From the NCBI RefSeq assembly GCF_003325475.1, contig NZ_CP029495.1, positions 3,658,001-3,722,000 of the forward strand: 64,000 bases of DNA. The letters run 5' to 3'. Positions 16,972 through 25,459 of this stretch are shown here, in pieces. Under the pieces are notes generated by a model, which saw nothing but the letters and a program-made list of their open reading frames with translations, was not told where the DNA came from and did not search any database. Origin of the DNA: Chromobacterium phragmitis (GTDB taxonomy: Bacteria; Pseudomonadota; Gammaproteobacteria; Burkholderiales; Chromobacteriaceae). The position numbers and the translations under genes were made by a program. Position 1 is the stretch's first letter, and each line of letters starts with the position of its first letter.

Positions 16972-17970
16972 ATGGAAAAGATGTTGGCAGTTGTGCAGAA
17001 AGCGCCGGGCGGCGCCGAGACGATGGAAATGGGTGAGTGGGACAAGCCACAGGCGGCGTCTGGAAAGCTGTTGGTGCGCGTGATGGCGGCGGGCGTCAAC
17101 CGCGCCGATCTGATGCAGCGAGAAGGACGCTATCCCCCGCCGCCGGGCGCCAGCCCGCTGATGGGGCTTGAGGTGTCGGGAGTGGTGGAGGCCGTTGTCG
17201 GCGATTCCGCCTTCCAGCCCGGCGACGCAGTGTTCGGCCTGGTGGAGGGGGGCGGCTACGCGGAATACGTTTTGATGGACGAAGCATTGGCGATAGCCAA
17301 GCCGGATGGTTTGTCCTGGGTGGAGGCGGCCAGCCTGCCGGAGGCCTGGATGACCGCCTGGTTCAACCTGGTGGTGAAGGCCGGCCTCAAGGGCGGCCAG
17401 CGCGCTTTGATCCACGCCGGCGCCAGCGGCGTCGGCGTGGCCGCGATCCAGTTGGCGCGGTTTTTGGGCGCGGAAGCCTTCGCCAGCGCCGGAAGCGCGG
17501 AGAAGCTGGCTTTTTGCCGGGAGCTGGGCGCGAGCCAGACGTTCAATTACCACGAGACGCCGGCCTTTGGCGAGCGGGTCAGGGAATGGGGCGGCGCCGA
17601 CGCGGTGCTGGACCCGGTGGGCGCCAGCCATCTGGCGGAAAACCTGCAGGCTTTGAATCCGGACGGCAAGCTGGTGAATATCGGCCTAATGGGCGGTTTG
17701 AAGGCGGAACTGGACTTCGGCCGTCTGCTGATGAAACGCATCAGCCTGATCGGCTCCACGCTGCGGCCGCAGCCTCTGGCGGTGAAATCCGAACTCGCGG
17801 GCGCGCTGCGCGATCTGATCCTCCCCGCGTTGCTGGAGGGCAAGGTGCGGGCGGTGGTGGACAGCAGCTTTCCATGGACCCAGGTGCAGGACGCTCATCG
17901 CTACATGGCGGACAACCGCAATCTCGGCAAGGTGGTCTTGACCTTGTTTCCGATGACGGCAGCCGCGTGA
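16972..17970 (+). CDS. NAD(P)H:quinone oxidoreductase, PIG3/zeta-crystallin-like MDR family
   Basis: This 332-residue medium-chain dehydrogenase/reductase lacks the catalytic zinc ligands and so belongs with quinone oxidoreductases. It has the N-terminal GroES-like half (GVNRADLMQREGRYPPPPG, a strong PIG3/TP53I3 signature) and a Rossmann half with the nucleotide-binding HAGASGVGVAAIQLA. PIG3-type enzymes reduce quinones or other electrophiles with NADPH. GAGGAG before the ATG at 16972 supports the start. It is monocistronic and divergent from ccoI. Confidence 0.92.
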   Translation: MEKMLAVVQKAPGGAETMEMGEWDKPQAASGKLLVRVMAAGVNRADLMQREGRYPPPPGASPLMGLEVSGVVEAVVGDSAFQPGDAVFGLVEGGGYAEYVLMDEALAIAKPDGLSWVEAASLPEAWMTAWFNLVVKAGLKGGQRALIHAGASGVGVAAIQLARFLGAEAFASAGSAEKLAFCRELGASQTFNYHETPAFGERVREWGGADAVLDPVGASHLAENLQALNPDGKLVNIGLMGGLKAELDFGRLLMKRISLIGSTLRPQPLAVKSELAGALRDLILPALLEGKVRAVVDSSFPWTQVQDAHRYMADNRNLGKVVLTLFPMTAAA

Positions 17971-17990
17971 CGGGGCATTGACGACTGTTT

Positions 17991-18030
17991 GAATGAATAA
18001 ACGGAAGCCACAGGCCTCCGTTTATTCATT
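17991..18030. terminator. long bidirectional terminator hairpin
   Basis: AATGAATAAACGGA-AGCC and GGCC-TCCGTTTATTCATT form a stem of about 17 pairs around a small loop. Its flanking A and T residues let it act for both the quinone oxidoreductase gene and the opposing BamE-like gene. Confidence 0.8.
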
Positions 18031-18047
18031 GCTATTGCCGGCGAGGA

Positions 18048-18521
18048 TCAGTTCGCAGAAGGTTTGTCGCCAGAAGATGTGTATTCCACATCGCTGACGA
18101 TGTCTTGTTCGTCGAGAGAGACGATCAGTAATTTGCTGTACATCTTCATATTGAAAACCGTGCCTGTTACATGAGAGTAGGCGTAAATCATGCCTTTGCC
18201 GGTTTTGCTCTTGATGATCGGATAGATGGCTTGGCCGCTAGGCTGTCCCAGCATGGCGATAACTTCGGCTTTTGTGGTTTTCCCTTTTTGGAGCGCGCTG
18301 ATCTTTGCATCGTCAAATTCGGAGGCGTCTTCCGCAAAAGAGCTATTGAATTCCTGCCCGACGAGCACGTCTTTGAAGGTGGAGAAAACCATGGAGCGGG
18401 CTGGCGTGACGCTCGGGTAGCGAGCCGTTCCCGCCGTGCTGGCATATACATAGCGATTTAATTGCAGCGTCTGTTCGTTTTTCAACGATTCGCCGCGCTG
18501 CTGAGGCGCGCCCATTACCAT
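18048..18521 (-). CDS. BamE/SmpA-like domain protein, start uncertain, possibly N-terminally truncated
   Basis: About 157 residues from the ATG at 18521. The C-terminal two thirds has the SmpA/OmlA (BamE) pattern: a helix-turn segment KGKTTKAEVIAMLGQPSG, then beta strands (GMIYAYSHVTG; SKLLIVSLDEQDIVSDVEY). BamE-like proteins are outer-membrane lipoproteins, yet no signal peptide or lipobox is encoded in this frame, and none is evident in the other frames immediately upstream. Further upstream lies the purL terminator (18593-18624). Either the start is misjudged or the 5' end has been lost. It is flanked by terminators on both sides, so it would need a promoter in the roughly 70 bases before it. 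Function unknown. Confidence 0.5.
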   Translation of the reverse strand: MVMGAPQQRGESLKNEQTLQLNRYVYASTAGTARYPSVTPARSMVFSTFKDVLVGQEFNSSFAEDASEFDDAKISALQKGKTTKAEVIAMLGQPSGQAIYPIIKSKTGKGMIYAYSHVTGTVFNMKMYSKLLIVSLDEQDIVSDVEYTSSGDKPSAN

Positions 18522-18592
18522 GATATTCACAAACAATGCCGATATGTGTCGCCCATCCGAGATGGAGAGCCATTCAGGGGCGAATGCGGCAT

Positions 18593-18624
18593 AAAAAAAC
18601 GGAAGCCCGAAAGCTTCCGTTTTT
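18593..18624. terminator. terminator after purL
   Basis: AAAAACGGAAGC (18595-18606) and GCTTCCGTTTTT (18613-18624) form a 12-pair hairpin around a 6-base loop, with long A and T runs. It sits 23 bases beyond the purL stop and reads well in the purL (minus) direction. Confidence 0.85.
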
Positions 18625-18646
18625 GTCGCTGCGGTCTGCTGCGGGA

Positions 18647-21600
18647 TCAGCCCACCCAGCGGCGGGCAGACGCGAACATCCGGTACCAGCCGCCGTTTTC
18701 GCCCCACTCGGCCGGGTGCCAGCTGTTCTGCACGGTGCGGAACACGCGCTCCGGGTGCGGCATCATGATGGTGAAGCGTCCGTCCTGCGTGGTGACGCCG
18801 GTGACGCCCGCCGGCGAGCCGTTGGGGTTCAGCGGATAGGTTTCCGTGGCCCGGCCGTCGAAGTCGATATAGCGCAGCGCGGTCAACGCCTGATCCTGCG
18901 CGCCCGGCGCGAATACCGCGCGGCCTTCGCCGTGGCTCACCACCACCGGCAGGCGGCTGCCCGCCATGTCGGACAGGAAGATGGACGGCGAGGACGTGAC
19001 TTCCACCATCGCGAAGCGCGCCTCGAACTGTTCCGACGCGTTACGGTGGAACTTCGGCCAGTGCTCGGCGCCCGGGATGATGGACGACAGGTTGGACATC
19101 ATCTGGCAGCCGTTGCACACGCCCAGCGCGAAGGTGTCGCCGCGTCCGAAGAAAGCCTCGAACTGTTCGCGGGCGCGCGGGTTGAACAGAATGCTCTTGG
19201 CCCAGCCTTCGCCGGCGCCCAGCACGTCGCCGTAGCTGAAGCCGCCGCAGGCCGCCAGTCCCTTGAAGTCGGCCAGTTGCACGCGGCCGGCGATGATGTC
19301 GCTCATGTGCACGTCCACCGTCTCGAAGCCGGCGCGGTCGAACGCCGCCGCCATCTCGATCTGGCCGTTGACGCCCTGTTCGCGCAGGATGGCCATGCGC
19401 GGGCGCTTGCCGGTGCCGATGTAGGGCAGCGCCGGGTCGCCGTGCACGTCGAAGGACAGCTGGGCGAACAGGCCGCGCGGCTTGGCGTGGCTGCGCAGCA
19501 GCTGCTCGCTGTCGGCGCAGGCCGGGTTGTCGCGCAGGCGCTGCATGCGGGCGCTGGTTTCGGACCAGGCGCAGAACAGCTCGCTGCGGCTTTCGCTGAA
19601 CAGGTCCTTGCCCTTGTGCTTGATCACCAGGCGGTCATGGCTGTTGGGGCGGCCGATGACGAACAGTTCGCGGCCGATGCCGGCCTTCATGAAGCGGGAA
19701 ATCACTTCCGGCGTGTCGGCCTTCTTCACCTGCAGCACCGCGCCCAGTTCTTCGTTGAACAGCACGCGCATGATGCGGCCATGGGCGGCGGCGTCCACGC
19801 CGCTGGGCACGAAGTCGTCGATGATGCGCTGGGTGTTCTGGCGCTCGATCACCAGCTCCTGCAGATCGATGCTGGCGCCGACGTGGCCGGCGAACATCAT
19901 TTCTGCCAGCGAGGCGAACAGGCCGCCATCGGAGCGGTCATGGTAGGCCAGCAGCATGTCGTCGCGCAGCAGCGACTGCATCACGCCGAAGAAGGCGGAC
20001 AGCTGCATCGGGCTTTCCACGTCCGGCGAGCGGCCGCGCATGTCTTTCCACACCTGGCCCAGGATGGAGCCGCCCAGGCGGCAGCGGCCGTAGCCCAGGT
20101 CGATCAGGATCAGATCGCTGTCCTTGACGTCCTTCAGGTCCGGGGTGACGGTCTTGCGCACGTCGTCCACCGGCGAGAACGCGGAGATCACCAGCGACAG
20201 CGGCGCGGTCACGCTCTTCTGCTCGCCGTTTTCCTGCCACACCGTCTTCATCGACAGCGAGTCCTTGCCCACCGGGATGCTGACGCCCAGGCTCTGGCTC
20301 AGTTCCGACACGGCCTGCACGGTGCGGTACAGATTGGCGTCCTCGCCCGGATGGCCGGCCGGCGCCATCCAGTTGGCGGATAGCTTGACATTGCCCAGAT
20401 GGCCGACGAAGGCGGCGGCGATATTGGTCAGCGCCTCGCCGATGGCCATGCGGCCGGAGGCCGGGCCGTTGAACAGCGCGGCCGGCGTGCGTTCGCCCAT
20501 CGCCATCGCTTCGCCGCGGTAGGTATTGAAGCCCATGGTGGTGACGGCCACGTCGGCCACCGGCACCTGCCAGCGGCCCACCATCTGATCGCGCGCGGTC
20601 ATGCCGCCCACGGTGCGGTCACCGATGGTGATCAGGAAGGACTTGTCGGCCACAGTGGGGTGGCGCAGCACGCGGTAGGCGGATTCGCGCAGCGGGTACT
20701 TGGACGCGTCCAGCGTCTTGAGCTCGGGCTCCTGCGACGCCACGTCGCGGGTCATGCGCGGCGGCTTGCCCAGCAGCACTTCCAGCGGCATGTCCACCGG
20801 CTTGTTGTCGAAGTGGTCGTCGCGCACTTGCAGGTGGCCGTCGTCGGTGGCCACGCCCATCACCGCGAACGGGCAGCGCTCGCGTTCGCAGATGGCGCTG
20901 AAGCGGTCCAGATCCTCGGGCAGCACGGCCATCACGTAGCGTTCCTGCGCTTCGTTGGACCAGATCTGCATCGGGGTCATGCCTTTTTCTTCCAGATGCA
21001 CCTTGCGCAGGTGGAAGATCGCGCCGCGGCCGGCATCGTTGACCAGTTCCGGGAAGGCGTTGGAGAGGCCGCCGGCGCCGACGTCGTGAATGGAGACGAT
21101 GGGGTTGGCTTCGCCCAGTTGCCAGCAGCGGTCGATCACTTCCTGGCAGCGGCGCTCGATTTCCGGATTGCCGCGCTGCACCGAGTCGAAGTCCAGGTTT
21201 TCGCTGTTGGCGCCGGTGTCCATAGACGACGCCGCGCCGCCGCCCAGGCCGATCAGCAGGCCGGGGCCGCCCAGCTGGATCAGCAGCGCGCCTTCCGGGA
21301 TTTCATTCTTGTGGATCTGCTGCTGCTGGATGTTGCCCAGGCCGCCGGCCAGCATGATGGGCTTGTGGTAGCCGCGCATCTCGCCGTTGAACTCTTCCTC
21401 GAAGGCGCGGAAGTAGCCGGCCAGATTGGGGCGGCCGAATTCATTGTTGAACGCCGCGCCGCCTATCGGGCCTTCCAGCATGATCTGCAGCGCCGAGGCG
21501 ATGCGGCCCGGCTTGCCGTATTCCGGCTGGCCGTCGCGGTAGGCTTCCCACGGCTGCTTGAAGCCGGGAATGTTGAGGTTGGATACGGTGAAACCGGTCA

Positions 21601-22606
21601 GGCCGGCCTTGGGGCGCGAGCCGCGGCCGGTGGCGCCTTCGTCGCGGATTTCGCCGCCGTTGCCGGTGGACGCACCGGGGAAGGGCGAGATCGCGGTCGG
21701 GTGATTGTGGGTTTCCACCTTCATCAAGATGTCGGTGGGCTCGCTGTTGAATGCGTACTGGTTGCTGCCCGGCTGCGGGTAGAAGCGTTCGATGAAGGCG
21801 CCCTCGATCACCGAGGCGTTGTCCTTGTACGCCACCAGCGTGCCCTGCGGATTGGCCTCGTGGGTGTCGCGGATCATGCGGAACAGTGATTTGCCCTGTT
21901 CTACGCCGTCGATGATGAACTGGGCGTTGAAGATCTTGTGGCGGCAATGTTCGGAGTTGGCCTGGGCGAACATCATCAGCTCCACGTCGCTGGGGTTGCG
22001 GCCCAGCTTGATGAAGTTCTCCACCAGGTATTCCACCTCGTCGTCCGACAGCGCGAGGCCGAGCTGGGCGTTAGCCGCCTCCAGCGCCGCGCGGCCGCCG
22101 GCGAGGACGTCCACGCTGGTCATCGGCTGCGGGTCGAAATGGGTGAACAGCTTTTCCGCATCGTCCAGCGAGGACAGCACGGTTTCCGTCATCCTATCGT
22201 GCAAGAGGCCCGCCAGGGTGTGGCGAGCCTCTTCACTTAAAGATTTTGCGGCGGACTTGATTCGGAAGGCGGTGCCGCGCTCGATTCTGCGGATGTTTGG
22301 CAAGCCGCAGTGCCGGGCGATGTCGGTGGCTTTGGAGGCCCAGGGCGACAAGGTGCCGATGCGCGGCGCGACCAGGAACAGTTCGCCTTCAGGCTCGGCG
22401 CTCAGCGGCGGTTCGCCGTAGCTGAGCAACTGGCCCAGCACGCCGACTTCCTCCAGCGAGAGTTCGCCGTCGCTCTCCGCAAAATGCCAGTGCTCGGCAG
22501 TCAGGACGATATCCTTCAGACCGGCATCGGCCGCTGCCGCCTGCAGTTTTTCGAGACGAAACGGTGACAGGGCAACGCCACCGCGCAGCTTGGTAATGTA
22601 AGACAT
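18647..22606 (-). CDS. purL: phosphoribosylformylglycinamidine (FGAM) synthase, large type
   Basis: This 1319-residue enzyme catalyses the fourth step of purine synthesis, FGAR + Gln + ATP to FGAM, in the cytoplasm. It has the large gammaproteobacterial-type order: N-terminal domain, linker, two AIRS-like synthase halves (KVETHNHPTAISPFPGA marks the first) and a C-terminal class I glutamine amidotransferase domain with the nucleophile in GVCNGCQM and a His in HPERVFR. The start MSYITKLRG at 22606 matches the family. An in-frame extension to 22723 runs over the promoter and is rejected. A -10-like TATTAT lies on the minus strand at 22646-22641. It is divergent from glnB. Confidence 0.97.
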   Translation of the reverse strand: MSYITKLRGGVALSPFRLEKLQAAAADAGLKDIVLTAEHWHFAESDGELSLEEVGVLGQLLSYGEPPLSAEPEGELFLVAPRIGTLSPWASKATDIARHCGLPNIRRIERGTAFRIKSAAKSLSEEARHTLAGLLHDRMTETVLSSLDDAEKLFTHFDPQPMTSVDVLAGGRAALEAANAQLGLALSDDEVEYLVENFIKLGRNPSDVELMMFAQANSEHCRHKIFNAQFIIDGVEQGKSLFRMIRDTHEANPQGTLVAYKDNASVIEGAFIERFYPQPGSNQYAFNSEPTDILMKVETHNHPTAISPFPGASTGNGGEIRDEGATGRGSRPKAGLTGFTVSNLNIPGFKQPWEAYRDGQPEYGKPGRIASALQIMLEGPIGGAAFNNEFGRPNLAGYFRAFEEEFNGEMRGYHKPIMLAGGLGNIQQQQIHKNEIPEGALLIQLGGPGLLIGLGGGAASSMDTGANSENLDFDSVQRGNPEIERRCQEVIDRCWQLGEANPIVSIHDVGAGGLSNAFPELVNDAGRGAIFHLRKVHLEEKGMTPMQIWSNEAQERYVMAVLPEDLDRFSAICERERCPFAVMGVATDDGHLQVRDDHFDNKPVDMPLEVLLGKPPRMTRDVASQEPELKTLDASKYPLRESAYRVLRHPTVADKSFLITIGDRTVGGMTARDQMVGRWQVPVADVAVTTMGFNTYRGEAMAMGERTPAALFNGPASGRMAIGEALTNIAAAFVGHLGNVKLSANWMAPAGHPGEDANLYRTVQAVSELSQSLGVSIPVGKDSLSMKTVWQENGEQKSVTAPLSLVISAFSPVDDVRKTVTPDLKDVKDSDLILIDLGYGRCRLGGSILGQVWKDMRGRSPDVESPMQLSAFFGVMQSLLRDDMLLAYHDRSDGGLFASLAEMMFAGHVGASIDLQELVIERQNTQRIIDDFVPSGVDAAAHGRIMRVLFNEELGAVLQVKKADTPEVISRFMKAGIGRELFVIGRPNSHDRLVIKHKGKDLFSESRSELFCAWSETSARMQRLRDNPACADSEQLLRSHAKPRGLFAQLSFDVHGDPALPYIGTGKRPRMAILREQGVNGQIEMAAAFDRAGFETVDVHMSDIIAGRVQLADFKGLAACGGFSYGDVLGAGEGWAKSILFNPRAREQFEAFFGRGDTFALGVCNGCQMMSNLSSIIPGAEHWPKFHRNASEQFEARFAMVEVTSSPSIFLSDMAGSRLPVVVSHGEGRAVFAPGAQDQALTALRYIDFDGRATETYPLNPNGSPAGVTGVTTQDGRFTIMMPHPERVFRTVQNSWHPAEWGENGGWYRMFASARRWVG

Positions 22607-22752
22607 TAGACACCCGCGACAAGTACCAGGAAAGGGCGTCATAATACAGCAAAACATCGCCGCATTTAAGGCGTAGCCGGACAATCCGGCCCCGGCGCGG
22701 CATTTTTTGCATTTTATCATCATGTCATTGGATTTATCCGGGAGCGTTGCGC
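22607..22752. promoter_or_regulatory. divergent promoter region purL / glnB
   Basis: This 146-base gap serves two diverging genes. On the minus strand TATTAT (complement of 22641-22646) is a good -10 for purL, with only a weak -35 (TTAAAT) 17 bases upstream. A short palindrome GCCGGA-CAA-TCCGGC lies near 22675-22689. I see no clear PurR or NtrC site. Confidence 0.45.
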
Positions 22753-23091
22753 ATGAAAAAGGTCGAAGCCATCATCAAGCCGTTCAAGTTGGACGAGGTG
22801 CGCGAGGCCTTGTCGGAGATCGGCATCAACGGCCTGACCGTGTCCGAGGTCAAGGGTTTCGGCCGCCAGAAAGGCCACACGGAACTGTACCGCGGCGCCG
22901 AGTACGTGGTGGATTTCCTGCCCAAGGTGAAGATAGAGGTGGTGTTGCCGGACGATCTGGTGGAGCGCGCGATCGAGACCATCGTCGAAACCGCTCGCAC
23001 CGGAAAGATTGGCGACGGCAAGATTTTCGTGATGCCGGTGGAGCAGGTGGTGCGCATCCGTACCGGAGAGACCAACGAGCAGGCGATCTGA
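22753..23091 (+). CDS. glnB: nitrogen regulatory protein PII
   Basis: This 112-residue PII trimer subunit senses 2-oxoglutarate and ATP/ADP and signals nitrogen status. The T-loop is intact, with Tyr51 (YRGAEY), the site of uridylylation by GlnD. The signatures KGFGRQKGHTELYRGAEY and TGKIGDGKIFV are both present. The sequence is closer to GlnB than GlnK: it starts MKKVEAIIKPFK and no amtB gene follows. The ATG at 22753 with GGGAG 9 bases upstream gives the standard length; an in-frame TTG at 22747 is less likely. A terminator follows, so it is monocistronic. Confidence 0.97.
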   Translation: MKKVEAIIKPFKLDEVREALSEIGINGLTVSEVKGFGRQKGHTELYRGAEYVVDFLPKVKIEVVLPDDLVERAIETIVETARTGKIGDGKIFVMPVEQVVRIRTGETNEQAI

Positions 23092-23112
23092 TCCGCCAGG
23101 GATGGATGGCGA

Positions 23113-23138
23113 AAGGCGGCCTTGGGGCCGCCTTTTTT
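23113..23138 (+). terminator. terminator after glnB
   Basis: AAGGCGGCC (23113-23121) and GGCCGCCTT pair around TTGG, followed by further T residues. It lies just after the PII stop and just before the end of the convergent LysE gene. Confidence 0.85.
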
Positions 23139-23144
23139 GCGCGC

Positions 23145-23780
23145 TCAGCGCGCCAGGATCAGGCGCAGCCCCAGGCCGATGAAGACGGTTCCCGCCATGC
23201 GGTCCAGCCACTGGCTGGCCCTGCTGCTCTTGGCCAGCCATTGGCCGACGTGGCCGGAGAAATAACCGAGCGCGCCGAAGATCAACGCCCCCTGCAGGGT
23301 GAACAGCGCGCCGAGGATGGCGGTCTGCAGGCCGACCGGGCCTTGGGCCGGATGGACGAACTGGGGCAGGAAGGCGAGGAAGAACAGCACCACCTTGGGA
23401 TTGATCGCGTTGGCGATCAGGCCACGGCGGAAGGTGGCGGCCAAGGAGCTCTGCGGGCCGCTGGCCTGGACATGGGCGTCGAAGCTGGCGCCGGGGCTGC
23501 GGATCGCACCCCAGCCCAGGTAGACCAGATAGGCGCCGCCGGCGATCTTGAGCGCGGCGAAGGCGAGCGGCGAGGCGGCGATCAGCGCGCTGACGCCCAG
23601 CGCGGCCAGCAGGGTGTGGTTCAGGCAGCCCAGCGCGCAGCCCAGGCCGAAGGCCATGCCCTGGCGGCGGCCCCGGGAGATGCCCTGGCTCAGCACCATC
23701 AGGTTGTCGGGGCCGGGAGTGACGGTGATCAACATGGCGGCGGCAAGAAAGGCGGCCAGTTGCGGCAGGGTGGCGAGCAT
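23145..23780 (-). CDS. LysE/RhtB-family amino-acid exporter
   Basis: This 211-residue membrane protein has about six helices and the family signature TPGPDNLMVLSQGISRGRRQG near residues 22-42, plus NPKVVLFFLAFLPQF. LysE/RhtB proteins export amino acids such as lysine, threonine or homoserine lactone. The actual substrate cannot be read here. The start MLATLPQ at 23780 gives the family's normal length; a longer open frame upstream has no family similarity. It is divergent from yajQ and convergent with glnB. Confidence 0.9.
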   Translation of the reverse strand: MLATLPQLAAFLAAAMLITVTPGPDNLMVLSQGISRGRRQGMAFGLGCALGCLNHTLLAALGVSALIAASPLAFAALKIAGGAYLVYLGWGAIRSPGASFDAHVQASGPQSSLAATFRRGLIANAINPKVVLFFLAFLPQFVHPAQGPVGLQTAILGALFTLQGALIFGALGYFSGHVGQWLAKSSRASQWLDRMAGTVFIGLGLRLILAR

Positions 23781-23910
23781 GGCGAATTTCCGGGATTTGT
23801 TTGACTGTCGTCGATAAAACCATTTCCGAAAGGCCTTGGCAATGGCATGACGGGTGACAAGCGGCAACGCCGCTACTAGAATGCGGCAGGTTATTAGCGA
23901 GGATTGTTTT

Positions 23911-24411
23911 ATGCCGTCTTTTGATGTCGTTTCCGAAGTAAACAAGGTGGAAGTGCGCAACGCGCTGGACCAGGCCAACAAGGAAGTGTCCACCCGTTAC
24001 GATTTCAAGGGCAGCGACGCCCGCATCGAATTCAACGACAAGGAAGTGACGCTGTTCGCCGATACCGAGTTCCAGCTGGACCAGGTCAACGACATCCTGG
24101 TGAACAAGTTGTCCAAGCGCAGCGTGGATGTGCGCAGCCTGGACTACGGCAAGCTGGAAAAAGTCTCCGGCAACAAGGTGAAGAAAGTGTTGAAGATCAA
24201 GGAAGGCCTGGACAGCGACCTGGCGAAAAAGATCGTCAAGCTGCTGAAGGATTCCAAGATGAAGGTGCAGGCCAGCATCCAGGGCGAAGCGGTGCGCGTG
24301 TCCGGCGCCAAGCGCGACGTGTTGCAGGAAGCCATCGCGCTGTTGAAGGCAGAAATCGCCTCCGATCTGGAAAACGGCGCGCCTTTGCAGTTCAACAATT
24401 TCCGCGATTGA
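23911..24411 (+). CDS. yajQ: YajQ-family nucleotide-binding protein
   Basis: This 166-residue cytoplasmic protein is of the YajQ/DUF520 family. It begins MPSFDVVSEVNKVEVRNALD, the family's nearly invariant opening, and has the two ferredoxin-like halves (RYDFKGSDARIEFN; KDSKMKVQASIQGEAVRVSG). Some members bind cyclic di-GMP and influence virulence, others bind nucleotides or tRNA, and none of these is proven here. GCGAGGA precedes the ATG at 23911. It is a single gene with its own terminator. Confidence 0.95.
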   Translation: MPSFDVVSEVNKVEVRNALDQANKEVSTRYDFKGSDARIEFNDKEVTLFADTEFQLDQVNDILVNKLSKRSVDVRSLDYGKLEKVSGNKVKKVLKIKEGLDSDLAKKIVKLLKDSKMKVQASIQGEAVRVSGAKRDVLQEAIALLKAEIASDLENGAPLQFNNFRD

Positions 24412-24440
24412 GCCTGGCTTCGGCGGATATCGAATGACGA

Positions 24441-24466
24441 ACACCCCGCGTTGCGGGGTGTTTTAT
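24441..24466. terminator. terminator after yajQ
   Basis: ACACCCCGC (24441-24449) and GCGGGGTGT (24453-24461) form a 9-pair stem with a 3-base loop, followed by TTT. It serves yajQ and possibly also the convergent dehydratase gene. Confidence 0.8.
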
Positions 24467-24479
24467 TTTCAGCCGCGGC

Positions 24480-25394
24480 TCAGCGCCCGGCCCAGGCGCG
24501 AATCTGCTCCAGCGTGGCGGTGGCGCCGCCGCAGACGATGGCGAGTATCTTGTCGAAATCGGCTAATTCGGGCGCGCGTTGGTAGAGCGGCGCCAACGCG
24601 GCGCCGCAGGCGGGCTCCACCAGCACTCGATGGTCGGCCAGAAAGCGCTCGCATGCGTCCAGCGCGTCGAGGTCCGTCGTCAGCAGGCTGCGCACCGGGT
24701 GTTCGCGCGCGCAGCGCAGCGCCTGTTCGCACACCCGCTTGGCGCCCAGCGTGGCGGCGATGCTGTCTATGCGCGCCAGCGCAACCGTTTGTCCTGCGTC
24801 GACGGCCGCGCGGAAGGACGCCGCGCCTTCCGTCTCCACCGCCAGCAGCGGCACATCGTTCCAGCCGTGGCGGCGCAGCCCCTCCGTCACGCCGCTGAGC
24901 AAGCCGCCGCCGCCGACGGACAGCACGATGGCGTCGGGCTTGCAGCCCGCGCCGGCCAGCTCGTCTACCAGCGTGGCGTGGCCTTGCCATACCAGCGGGT
25001 CGTCGAAGGGGTGCAAGAAGGCGTCGCCGGGGCCGAGCAGCGTCAGGGCGAACTGGTTGGTCTCCTGCCAGGAGTCGCCATGCACCAGCACCTCCGCGCC
25101 TTCCTGGCGCAGCAGCTCCTTGGCGCGTTCGGTGGCGGTTTCCGGCACGGCCACCGTCACAGCCACGCCCAGGCGGCGGCCAGCGTAGGCGACGGCCAGT
25201 CCCGCGTTGCCGCCGGAGGAGGAAATGAAGCGCTTCGCGCCGCGGCGATGATGCTCGACGCAGGCGAGCCCTATGCCGCGAATCTTGAAGGAGCCGGAGG
25301 GTTGGACCGCCTCCAGCTTGAGCCAGACGGAGCGGCCGGCCAGCATGCTCAGCGGCCTGGATTCCAGCAAAGGCGTTTCAATGTGCAGCGACAC
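24480..25394 (-). CDS. PLP-dependent serine/threonine dehydratase (SDS-like)
   Basis: This 304-residue fold-type II PLP enzyme most resembles eukaryotic-type L-serine dehydratase. The opening ETPLLESRPLS, the Schiff-base Lys37 in PSGSFKIRG, the substrate loop SSGGNAG and the phosphate-binding SVGGGGLLSG are all present. It would deaminate serine to pyruvate or threonine to 2-oxobutyrate. The GTG at 25394 is chosen because GAAGGAGA lies just before it and the protein then starts at the family's usual point. Upstream in-frame residues are not family-like. Threonine-derived 2-oxobutyrate would feed the methylcitrate pathway encoded further on, but that link is inference. Confidence 0.88.
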   Translation of the reverse strand: MSLHIETPLLESRPLSMLAGRSVWLKLEAVQPSGSFKIRGIGLACVEHHRRGAKRFISSSGGNAGLAVAYAGRRLGVAVTVAVPETATERAKELLRQEGAEVLVHGDSWQETNQFALTLLGPGDAFLHPFDDPLVWQGHATLVDELAGAGCKPDAIVLSVGGGGLLSGVTEGLRRHGWNDVPLLAVETEGAASFRAAVDAGQTVALARIDSIAATLGAKRVCEQALRCAREHPVRSLLTTDLDALDACERFLADHRVLVEPACGAALAPLYQRAPELADFDKILAIVCGGATATLEQIRAWAGR

Positions 25395-25459
25395 GGCGTC
25401 TCCTTCTCGGGCGCGGGGCGAGTGAATGCCGCGGTCGGCGGCGCTCGAATGGATGGTGA

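Noticed and set aside
22607..22723. N-terminal extension of purL by 39 codons
   Set aside because: It covers the promoter region and is Cys-rich and unlike the family; PurL proteins start at MSYI.
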